Assembly (NCBI GenBank): GCA_965204915.1 | Contig: OZ242023.1 | Location: 372,001-436,000 of the forward strand | Direction of reading: 5' to 3' | DNA length: 64,000 nt | Source of the DNA: HK1 sp965204915 | Lineage (GTDB): Bacteria; Pseudomonadota; Gammaproteobacteria; HK1 | Shown here: positions 23,904 through 31,800 of the stretch, piece after piece | Numbering within the stretch: position 1 is the stretch's first letter | Layout: each line of letters begins with the position of its first letter | The notes under the pieces: model-generated | Databases searched by the model: none | The model's input: the letters and a program-made list of their open reading frames with translations, nothing else | Told to the model about the DNA's origin: nothing | Program-made: the position numbers and the translations under genes

Positions 23904-26900
23904 ATGAACGCCGCCTCCCTCTCCGGGCCGGGCGCGCTCGTCCGGGCGCGGGGCCGGGAATGGGTCGTGCTGCCCGAATCCACGGACGAGCTGCTGATCC
24001 TCCGCCCGGTCGGCGGGCTGGACGAGGAAGTCACCGGCCTGCTGCCGGCGGTGGAGCCGGTCGCGCCGGCGACGTTCCGGCTGCCGGGCCGGGAAGACCT
24101 CGGCGACTTCGCCTCCGGCCGGCTCCTGCGCGACGCCGCGCGCCTCTCCACCCGCGCCGCCGCCGGCCCCTTCCGCAGCTTCGGCCGCATCGCCGTCGAG
24201 CCCCGGCCCTACCAGCTCGTGCCGCTGATGATGGCCCTCGATCTCGACCCGGTGCGCCTGCTCGTCGCCGACGACGTGGGCATCGGCAAGACCGTCGAGG
24301 CGTGCCTCATCGCCCGCGAGCTGCTCGACCGCGGCGAGATCCGCCGGATCGCGGTGCTCTGCCCGCCGCATCTGGCGGAGCAATGGCAGCGGGAGCTGGC
24401 GGAGAAGTTCCACCTCGAAGCGGAGCTCGTGCTGTCGAGCACCATCCAGCGGCTCGAACGCGACCTGCCCCTCGGCGTCTCCGTCTTCGAGCGGCATCCC
24501 GTCACGGTGGTCTCCACCGACTTCATCAAGGCGGCCCGCCGCGCCGAGGACTTCGCCCTCAAGTGCCCGGAGCTCGTGATCGTGGACGAGGCCCACGGCT
24601 GCACGCTCGCCGGCGGTAGCCGCAGCGATAGCGGCAGCACCGGCGGCACCAGCGGCACCACCAGCGGCACCACCAGCGGCACCACCGGCCGCACCGGGAG
24701 TGACCGGCGGGGCCAGCGGGGCCGGCGGGGCCGCCAGCAGCGCCACGACCTCCTGCGCCGCCTCGCCGCCGATCCGGAGCGCCATCTCGTGCTGGTCACC
24801 GCGACCCCGCACAGCGGGAACGAGGAGGCGTTCCGCTCCCTCCTCGGCCTGCTCGAAGACGGCTTCGTCGACCTGCCGGCGGACCTCGACCGGGCCGAGC
24901 GCGAAGGCGTCCGCCGCCGGCTCGCCCGCCACCTCGTCCAGCGCCGCCGCGGCGACGTCCGCCGCTACCTCGAAACCGACACCGCGTTCCCGGAACGCGG
25001 GGACAAGGAGGCCACCTACACGTTCAGCTCCGCCTACCGCCGGCTCTTCGACGACGTCCTCGCCTTCGCCCGCGGGTACGTGAGCGAGGACGGCGGCGGG
25101 CGGCGCCGGCAGCGGGTGCGCTACTGGTCGGCGCTCGCACTGCTGCGCTGCGTCTCGTCGAGCCCCGCCGCGGCGGTGGCCACCTTGCACAGCCGGGCCG
25201 CCGCCGATCAGGCCGAAGACGAGGAAGACGTGGACGAAGTGGGCCGCCGCAGCGTCCTCGACCAGGGTGACGATGACGATACCGTGCCCCTCGACCTCAG
25301 CCCCGGCTCGGACACCGAAAGCGGCCGTCCGGCGACCCGCCGCAAGCTGCTGGAGCTCGCCCGCCGCGCCGGAGCCGTCGCCCCCGAGGAGGACCGCAAG
25401 CTTCAGGGCGCGGTGCGCGAGGTCAAGGCGTTCCTGAAGGACGGCTTCCATCCGGTGGTCTTCTGCCGCTTCGTCGATACCGCGGACTACGTCGCGCGCC
25501 ATCTGCGCGGCGCGCTCCCGGAACAGGTCCGCGTCGAATCGGTCACCGGCCGCCTTCCCCCCGCCGAACGCGAAGCGCGCATCGATTCCCTCACCGCCGG
25601 CGGCGGCCGCTTCGTGCTCGTGTGCACCGACTGCCTGTCGGAAGGCATCAACCTGCAGGAGCATTTCGATGCCGTCCTGCACTACGACCTGGCGTGGAAC
25701 CCCACGCGCCACGAGCAGCGCGAAGGCCGGGTGGACCGCTTCGGGCAGGAGAGGCGCGAGGTGCGGGCCGTCACGTACTACGGCGCCGACAACCCGATCG
25801 ACGGGGTGATCCTCGACGTCCTCATCCGCAAGCACAAGAGCATCAAGAGCGACCTCGGGGTGGCCGTCGCGGTGCCGGGCTCCGGCGAGCAGATCGCGGA
25901 GGCGCTGTTCGAGGGCGCGCTGTTCCGCGAGCAGGCGGGCGCGGGCCGGCATCAGCTTGCCCTCGACTTCATCGACGATCTCGATACGCAGACGCGGACG
26001 ATCCACGCCGGGTGGGAGAACGCCCGCGACCGCGAGAAGGCCAGCCGCTCGCGCTTCGCGCAGCACACGCTCAAGCCCGAGGCGGTGGCCGCGGAGCTCG
26101 AACAGGTGCGCGCCGCCATCGGCCGGAGCGAGGACGTGGCCCGGTTCTTCACCGCCGTCCTGCGGGCCGCGAACGTGCCGGTCCGGGCCGACGCCATCGA
26201 CGGCAAGACCGGCGGCAAGATCGGGACCGCTGACAAGACTGCCGCCAAGACCGGCGCCGGGACCGGGACCAGCGGCAAGACCGTCGCCAAGGCCAGCGCC
26301 GAAACCCGGAGCCGGACCCGCACCCACGCCGCTGCCGGTGCGGCCGATGCGGTGGGTGCGGACAGCCCGGCCGATACGGACCGCGCTGCCGATGCGGCCG
26401 GTGCAGTCGGTGCGAACGGCGCTGCCGATACGGCCAGTGCAGCCGGTACGGACCGCGCTGCCGATGCAGCCGACCCGGCTCGACCCGGCAGGCCGAACCA
26501 CGACGAGCCGGACCGCGGCAAGCCAGGCCACGGCAGGATCACGGTCCAGGTCAGTCTGGAAACCCCCCGCGCGCTGCGTCAGGCCATTGGGCAGGATGAG
26601 CCTTTCACCGGGCGCTTCGATCTGCCCCTGCCGGAGGGCGAGATCCACCTCGGGCGCACGAGCCCTGTGGTCGAGGGCCTTGCGAGCTGGACCCTGGATC
26701 AGGCCCTCGACCGGGAGTCCCGCGACGACGCCGGACCCGTGGCCTCCCGTTGCGGGGCGATCGCCACCTCCGCCGTGAGCGAACGGACGACCCTGCTGGT
26801 CGCGCGCTTCCGCTACCACCTGGTGAGGAGGCGAAGCGGCGCCGGCGGTCGCGGACCCGGCGGGGGTGGCGGAAGCACCGCTTCCGTTCCCGGACCCGGC

Positions 26901-27359
26901 GGGGGTGGCGGAGGTACCGCTTCCGATTCCGGATCCGACGGGAGCACCGAGCCAGGCGCAGGCGGGGGCGACACCATCCTGTGCGAGGAGATCGTCCCCC
27001 TCGCCTGCACCGGCCCGGCGGAGGCGCCGCACTGGCTCTCCTCCGAGGAGGGCGAACGCCTGCTGGCCGCCGAACCCGAACGCAACCTGCTGCCCACCGC
27101 CGTCGAACAGCAACTCGACCTGCTGCTCCCGGCCCTGCCCGTGTTCCAGGCCGCCCTCGCATCCGTCGCCAACGAGCGCGCGGAAGCCCAGCGCGCCGCG
27201 CACGAACGGGTGCGGGCGGCTTCCCGAGCGAGAGCCGCACGGGGAGCAAGCCGGAGCCGGAGCCGCATCGCCGTCGAACCCGTGCTGCCCGTGGACGTCC
27301 TGGGCGCCTGGATCCTGCTGCCGGTCCTGCCTTCCGCCGCCGGCGCAGCACCCAACTGA
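23904..27359 (+). CDS. SNF2-type helicase of a DISARM-like defence system (DrmD-like)
   Basis: An 1151-residue superfamily 2 ATPase. Walker A is LVADDVGIGKTVEA (120-133), DEAH box LVIVDEAHG (224-232), motif III LVTATPHSG (297-305) and motif VI NPTRHEQREGRVDRFGQ (near 600-615). The enzyme should translocate on or remodel double-stranded DNA. Three low-complexity insertions are present: Gly/Ser/Thr-rich at about 247-265, straight after the DEAH box; an Ala/Asp/Gly repeat at about 812-857; and Gly-rich repeats at about 984-1009. The C-terminal part resembles helicases found next to Eco57I-like methylases. Class 1 DISARM has a SNF2 helicase (DrmD) with an adenine methylase (DrmMI), which is the arrangement here once the HEPN insertion is ignored. 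Confidence 0.82.
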   Translation: MNAASLSGPGALVRARGREWVVLPESTDELLILRPVGGLDEEVTGLLPAVEPVAPATFRLPGREDLGDFASGRLLRDAARLSTRAAAGPFRSFGRIAVEPRPYQLVPLMMALDLDPVRLLVADDVGIGKTVEACLIARELLDRGEIRRIAVLCPPHLAEQWQRELAEKFHLEAELVLSSTIQRLERDLPLGVSVFERHPVTVVSTDFIKAARRAEDFALKCPELVIVDEAHGCTLAGGSRSDSGSTGGTSGTTSGTTSGTTGRTGSDRRGQRGRRGRQQRHDLLRRLAADPERHLVLVTATPHSGNEEAFRSLLGLLEDGFVDLPADLDRAEREGVRRRLARHLVQRRRGDVRRYLETDTAFPERGDKEATYTFSSAYRRLFDDVLAFARGYVSEDGGGRRRQRVRYWSALALLRCVSSSPAAAVATLHSRAAADQAEDEEDVDEVGRRSVLDQGDDDDTVPLDLSPGSDTESGRPATRRKLLELARRAGAVAPEEDRKLQGAVREVKAFLKDGFHPVVFCRFVDTADYVARHLRGALPEQVRVESVTGRLPPAEREARIDSLTAGGGRFVLVCTDCLSEGINLQEHFDAVLHYDLAWNPTRHEQREGRVDRFGQERREVRAVTYYGADNPIDGVILDVLIRKHKSIKSDLGVAVAVPGSGEQIAEALFEGALFREQAGAGRHQLALDFIDDLDTQTRTIHAGWENARDREKASRSRFAQHTLKPEAVAAELEQVRAAIGRSEDVARFFTAVLRAANVPVRADAIDGKTGGKIGTADKTAAKTGAGTGTSGKTVAKASAETRSRTRTHAAAGAADAVGADSPADTDRAADAAGAVGANGAADTASAAGTDRAADAADPARPGRPNHDEPDRGKPGHGRITVQVSLETPRALRQAIGQDEPFTGRFDLPLPEGEIHLGRTSPVVEGLASWTLDQALDRESRDDAGPVASRCGAIATSAVSERTTLLVARFRYHLVRRRSGAGGRGPGGGGGSTASVPGPGGGGGGTASDSGSDGSTEPGAGGGDTILCEEIVPLACTGPAEAPHWLSSEEGERLLAAEPERNLLPTAVEQQLDLLLPALPVFQAALASVANERAEAQRAAHERVRAASRARAARGASRSRSRIAVEPVLPVDVLGAWILLPVLPSAAGAAPN
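24641..24700 (+). repeat. In-frame ACCAGCGGCACC repeat inside the SNF2 helicase gene
   Basis: Short direct repeats built on GGCACCACCAGC give a Gly/Ser/Thr stretch (GGTSGTTSGTTSGTT) directly after the DEAH box. The repeat preserves frame. It lies in a loop where related helicases have only a few residues, and so probably forms a flexible surface insertion. Confidence 0.6.
26337..26474 (+). repeat. 72-bp tandem repeat, about two copies, inside the SNF2 helicase gene
   Basis: The 20-mer ACGGACCGCGCTGCCGATGC occurs at 26376 and again at 26448, and surrounding sequence matches with the same 72-bp spacing. The repeat encodes Ala/Asp/Gly-rich, probably disordered protein between the helicase core and the C-terminal region. 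Because 72 is a multiple of 3, copy-number change would alter linker length without breaking the frame. Confidence 0.6.
26853..26930 (+). repeat. 39-bp tandem repeat, two copies, inside the SNF2 helicase gene
   Basis: GGACCCGGCGGGGGTGGCGG occurs at 26853 and 26892, within a unit of 39 bp that encodes Gly-rich PGGGGGSTAS-type sequence. It is in frame, and is the third such insertion in this gene. Confidence 0.55.
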
Positions 27360-27371
27360 GCCGAACCGAAC
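27267..27371 (+). repeat. Direct repeat, copy 1 (3' end of SNF2 helicase gene)
   Basis: These roughly 105 bp, covering the last 30 codons, the stop and about 12 bp beyond, recur at 28679-28783 with three or four mismatches (offset 1412 bp). The two copies flank the HEPN/partner/ribbon-helix-helix genes, marking the boundaries of a captured segment. Confidence 0.8.
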
Positions 27372-27549
27372 CGGATCGGACCGCCAACAGGTTGCGACAT
27401 TCCGGCACCGGGGGGGTTGGTGAAGCCCGCCCGCGACGGTACGACCGCGCGTCGCGTCACACCGCGCACCCCGCGGCGCCTGACAATGCCCCGACCGTAG
27501 TATCCTCGATGCACTTCGACCCGAAACTGCCCTCCGGAGACTGTGCGCC

Positions 27550-28008
27550 GTGAACTCGCGCGACCTGATCGAGACCGCCCGCAGCCTGGTGAAGATCAGC
27601 CCCCGGCGGCCCAGCCAAGCCAACCTGCGCCGGGCGGTCAGCACGGCGTACTACGCCGTCTTCCACTGCCTGGCCGCCACCGTCGCCGACACGCTGATGG
27701 GCAAAGGTCGCAACGAGGCTTGGCATCAGGCATATCGCGCCCTGGAGCACGCGAGCGCAAAGAAGGCTTGTCGGAACATGCAGGCGCTACGAGCGTTTCC
27801 GCCGGAAGTCCAAGACTTCGCCGAGACGTTCGTGGCCTTGCAGGAGTCTCGGCATCAAGCGGACTACGCGCTCGATGTTCGCTACCACAAACCGGATGTG
27901 CTTGCGGGGATAGACGCGGCGGAGACGGCCATCGCTTGGCTGGAAGGCGTTGACATCCGGCATCGGCGCCGTTTCGCAGCCCATGTCCTGTTCAAGCGGC
28001 GGCCATGA
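27550..28008 (+). CDS. HEPN domain protein, probable toxin
   Basis: A 152-residue all-helical protein with the HEPN signature RRAVSTAYYAVFHCLAA (residues 25-41) and the second helix-end motif ESRHQADYALDVRYH, which holds Arg-x3-5-His type residues expected of a HEPN ribonuclease. Start is GTG 27550 with GGAG upstream. The next gene is 43 bp downstream. HEPN proteins commonly act as RNA-cleaving toxins or their dimeric scaffolds paired with a small partner. The pair lies inside the segment bounded by the 105-bp direct repeat. Family call is good; toxin activity is inferred. Confidence 0.75.
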   Translation: MNSRDLIETARSLVKISPRRPSQANLRRAVSTAYYAVFHCLAATVADTLMGKGRNEAWHQAYRALEHASAKKACRNMQALRAFPPEVQDFAETFVALQESRHQADYALDVRYHKPDVLAGIDAAETAIAWLEGVDIRHRRRFAAHVLFKRRP

Positions 28009-28051
28009 ACCCCACCGATGCAAAAGCGCACTGGACGCAAGGAGGTTCGGG

Positions 28052-28375
28052 ATGAACGAACAACAGGTAGGGGAGATCGCCGAGGCGGCCTTTGAAACCC
28101 ACTTCGGCGACATCAAAGTCTTCCGGGTGAATGTCTGGCGTCGCCTCGACCACGATGGCGACCCCGTCGTGGACGTGAACATCATCTACGACGGCAAGTA
28201 CGAGCAGTTGAACGGCGGCGGCCTGTTGAAGGTGCGCCGGGAGATCTCCTCGAAGGTGTGGCGCGATGCGGAGGACTCCCCCGGCTTCCCGCTGGTCCAC
28301 TTCATCCCCAAGTCCGAAATCGGGCGGCGCGACCCGGCCATGGTGTACTCCGGGGCGGCGCCGCCCAAACGCTAA
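28052..28375 (+). CDS. Small partner protein of the HEPN gene
   Basis: A 107-residue protein with a strong AAGGAGG (28039-28045) before ATG 28052. It reads as a mixed alpha/beta domain: helix QQVGEIAEAAFETHF, strands VDVNIIYDGKYEQL, and an end FPLVHFIPKSEIGRRDPA. I do not recognise a named family. Position next to the HEPN gene suggests antitoxin or co-factor. Its 3' end overlaps the convergent ribbon-helix-helix gene by 4 bp. Confidence 0.6.
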   Translation: MNEQQVGEIAEAAFETHFGDIKVFRVNVWRRLDHDGDPVVDVNIIYDGKYEQLNGGGLLKVRREISSKVWRDAEDSPGFPLVHFIPKSEIGRRDPAMVYSGAAPPKR

Positions 28376-28617
28376 GGGTTTGAAATGAACAGCCCGAAAC
28401 CGCCCCCCTCGCTCAGGACTGCCCGTTCCTTGGCTTGGCGGCTCCAGTAGTCCCGCATGGCGCCGATCTCTTCATGCAGCCGGACCGACCGCGCCTGCCG
28501 GAGCGCCTGCCGGACGACGGCGCTCAGCATTCTGCCCTCGGGTCGGGCCGTCTCCTCGGTGTCGCGGCCCAGATAGGGAGGCAGAGAGATCGTCTTCCTT
28601 ACGGTGGTGGCCACCAC
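28372..28617 (-). CDS. Ribbon-helix-helix protein, antitoxin-like, without an adjacent toxin
   Basis: An 81-residue protein from GTG 28617. The N-terminal 45 residues fit a ribbon-helix-helix fold: strand RKTISLPPYL, helix RDTEETARPEG, helix MLSAVVRQALRQA. Such proteins bind DNA as dimers and often serve as antitoxins; the C-terminus (MRDYWSRQAKERAVL) would be the toxin-binding tail. No toxin follows on the same strand because the convergent HEPN partner gene is there, so it is orphaned or regulates in trans. Confidence 0.6.
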   Translation of the reverse strand: MVATTVRKTISLPPYLGRDTEETARPEGRMLSAVVRQALRQARSVRLHEEIGAMRDYWSRQAKERAVLSEGGGFGLFISNP

Positions 28618-28678
28618 GGGTACTCTCGTATCAGGGTGGATTCATCATGCCGGAGATCGGGGTCGGCGGCGGATCGAT

Positions 28679-28783
28679 ATCGCCGCCGAACCCGTGCTGC
28701 CCGTGGATGTCCTGGGCGTCTGGATCCTGCTGCCGGTCCTGCCTTCCGCCGCCGGCGCAGCACCCAACTGAGCCGAACCGGAA
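28679..28783 (+). repeat. Direct repeat, copy 2 (duplicate of SNF2 helicase 3' end)
   Basis: A second copy of 27267-27371. The reading frame of the original is preserved, down to the stop and the following GCCGAACC, but it lacks any upstream helicase sequence. It ends 21 bp before the methylase start. This shows that the ancestral order was helicase directly followed by methylase, and that the 1.4 kb between the copies came in later. Confidence 0.8.
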
Positions 28784-28804
28784 CTGAAGCGACCGGACTG
28801 AGAC

Positions 28805-31800
28805 ATGGCCCGCCGGCGCAACCGCCAGGAGTTCCAGACGATCCGCTCCGAGGGCGGGTTGCTGCCGCCCGACCTCCTGCGCCGCCTGATCGATCCCCGC
28901 TCGAAGCTGCCGGGGATCCGGCCGGAGGACTACGCGCTTGCCGCCCGCGAGCGCCTGAACGAGGTCGTCACCCAGTCCTGGAACCGCCTGCGCAGGCACT
29001 GGACGGAGTTCCGGGCCGCCGCCGCGAACCTGTCCGCGGGCGAGGCGGGCACCGGCCTCACCAACGACAAGTGGAGCCTGCCGCTGCTGCGCGAGCTCGG
29101 GTTCGGCCTCCTGCCTGCCGCCGCCGGCCCCGAGCTCGGCGGGCGCACTTACGCCATCCGCCGCTTCTTCGGGCCGGCGCCCGTTCACCTCCTCGGCTGC
29201 GGACTCTCCCTCGACCGCCGCGCCGCCGGGCAGCGCGGCGCGGCGTCCGCCAACCCGCACGGGCTGGTGCAGGAATTCCTCAACCGCAGCGACGCCCACC
29301 TGTGGGCGGTCGTCTCGAACGGCCTGCGCCTTCGCATCCTGCGGGACAACCAGGCCCTCTCCCGCCAGTCCTGGCTCGAATTCGACCTCGAAGCGATGTT
29401 CTCGGGCGAGGTCTATCCCGACTTCGTGCTGCTCTGGCTCGTGGCCCACGCCACCCGCTTCGCGCCGCGCGACGGCGACCGGCCCGAGACCTGCTGGCTG
29501 GAGCGATGGACCCGCGAGGCGGACCGCCAGGGCGCACGGGCGCTCGGGGAGCTGCGCGGCAGCGTCGAACGCGCGCTCGAAATCCTGGGCGCGGGTTTCA
29601 CCGGCCACCCGAAGAACGCCGCCTTGCGCGAAGCCCTGCGCACCGGGCAGATCGGGCTGGACGACTTCCACGGCCAGCTTCTGCGCGTCGTGTACCGGCT
29701 CATCTTCCTCTTCGTCGCGGAAGACCGCCGCCTCGACGGACAGCCGCTGCTCCATCCCCGGGACGATTCCGACGCCGCGCGGACTGCCCGCGAACGCTAC
29801 GCCGCGCACTACGGCGCCGCCCGGCTGCGCGATCTGGCCGGCCGGATCAAGGGCTCCCGCCACGGCGACCTGTGGCGACAGTTCCAGCTTCTGGTGGGCG
29901 CGCTCTCGGGCGACCCCGGCTTCGAGACCGCCCGCCGCGCCCTGGCCCTTCCCGCGCTGGGCAGCTTCCTCTGGGACCCTGCCTCCACCGCCGCGCTCGA
30001 TGACGCCGAGCTGACCAACCACGACTTCCTGGAGACGCTCCGCCGCCTCGCCTTCATCCGCCAGGGCAAGGCCCTGCGGCCGGTGGACTACCGCAACCTC
30101 GGGGCGGAGGAGCTGGGCGGCGTCTACGAGGGCCTGCTCGGGCTCACGCCCCGGCTCGGCGGCGACGGCGCGCGCTTCACCTTCGCGGAGTTCGCCGGCA
30201 ACGCGCGCAAGACCTCCGGCTCCTACTACACCCCCGATGCGCTGGTGCAATGCCTGCTCGATACGGCCCTCGACCCGGTGGTCGAAGCGGCGGTCCGCGG
30301 CAAGGCCGGCGCCGAGGCGGAGCGGGCGATCCTCGACCTCAAGGTCTGCGACCCGGCGGCAGGCTCCGGCCACTTCCTCGTCGGCGCCGCCCACCGTCTC
30401 GCCCGCCACCTGGCCCGCGTGCGCGCGCATTCGGCGGGCGACGGCGAGCCCTCGCCGCTGCTCCATCAGCAGGCGCTCCGCGACGTGATCGGCCGCTGCC
30501 TCTACGGCGTGGACAGGAACCCGATGGCCGCCGAGCTCTGCCGCGTGAGCCTGTGGCTGGAGGCCCTGGAGCCCGGCAAGCCGCTCTCCTTCCTCGACCA
30601 CCACATCCGCGTCGGCAACAGCCTGCTCGGGGCGACGCCGGAGCTCATCGAGGCAGGCTTGCCGGACGAGACGTTCAACCCCATCCAGGGGGACGACCGG
30701 AAGCTCTGTTCCGGTCTCAGGAGAAAGAACCGGGGGGAGCGCGAGGACGTGCAGCACGTCATGGACCTGATGGTGGCCGAGCCGCCCGGGCCGGAGTACG
30801 GCAGCATCGCATCGCTCAGCCGGGACATCGACGAATCGCCCGACGACACCCTGGACGAAGTGCGGCGCAAGGCCGCCCGGTTCCAGCGCCTCATCGTCTC
30901 CCCCCGATACCGGCGGAGGCAGCGCGTCGCGGATGCGTGGTGCGCCGCTTTCGTCCAGCCGAAGCGGGCCGGCGACGATCCCGCCCTTTGCATTACGACC
31001 AGGACGGTGCGGAGGCTGCAAGCCGACCCTGGCTCTGGTATCGATCCCGGCGCCGGCAATGGCCTCGACGCCGACTCCGGTCCTGGCGCCGGCATCGGCA
31101 CCTACGTCAACCCCGACCCTGGCGCCGACACCGATTCTGATACTGGCGCCCGCACCGGCACCTACGCTGACTCCGATGCTGGAACCCGCACCAGCCTCGA
31201 CCTCGACTTCGACCTCGACGCCGGGACCGGGGCCGGGACCGGGGCCGGGACCAGCCCCGGCGCCGATGCCTTGTCGCCCGCGCAGCGCCGGGAGGTCGAA
31301 CGCCTCACCCGCCGGTACCGGTTCTTCCATTGGGACCTCGCGTTCCCGGAAGTCTTCGAGAACGGAGGCTTCGACTGCGTGCTCGGCAACCCGCCGTGGG
31401 AGCGGGTGAAGCTCCAGGAGAAGGAATGGTTCGCGGAGCGCAAGCCGGAGATCGCGGACGCCCCCACCTCCGCCGCGCGCAAGCGGATGATCGAGACGCT
31501 CAAGACGGACGACTTCCCGCTCTACCGCCGCTTCCTCGACGACCTGCGCGAATCCGAGGGCTGGAGCCACCTGATGCGCAACACCGGCCGCTATCCCCTG
31601 TGCGGCCGGGGCGACATCAACCTGTATGCCGTGTTCGCCGAATGCATGCGGAACGTCGTGAACGAGCGCGGCCGTACCGGCTGCGTGCTGCCCACCGGCA
31701 TCGCCACCGACGACACGACCAAGTTCTTCTTCCAGGACGTGGTGGAGATCAGGGCGCTCGCCAGCGTCTTCGACTTCGAGAACCGGAGCGGCCTCTTCCC

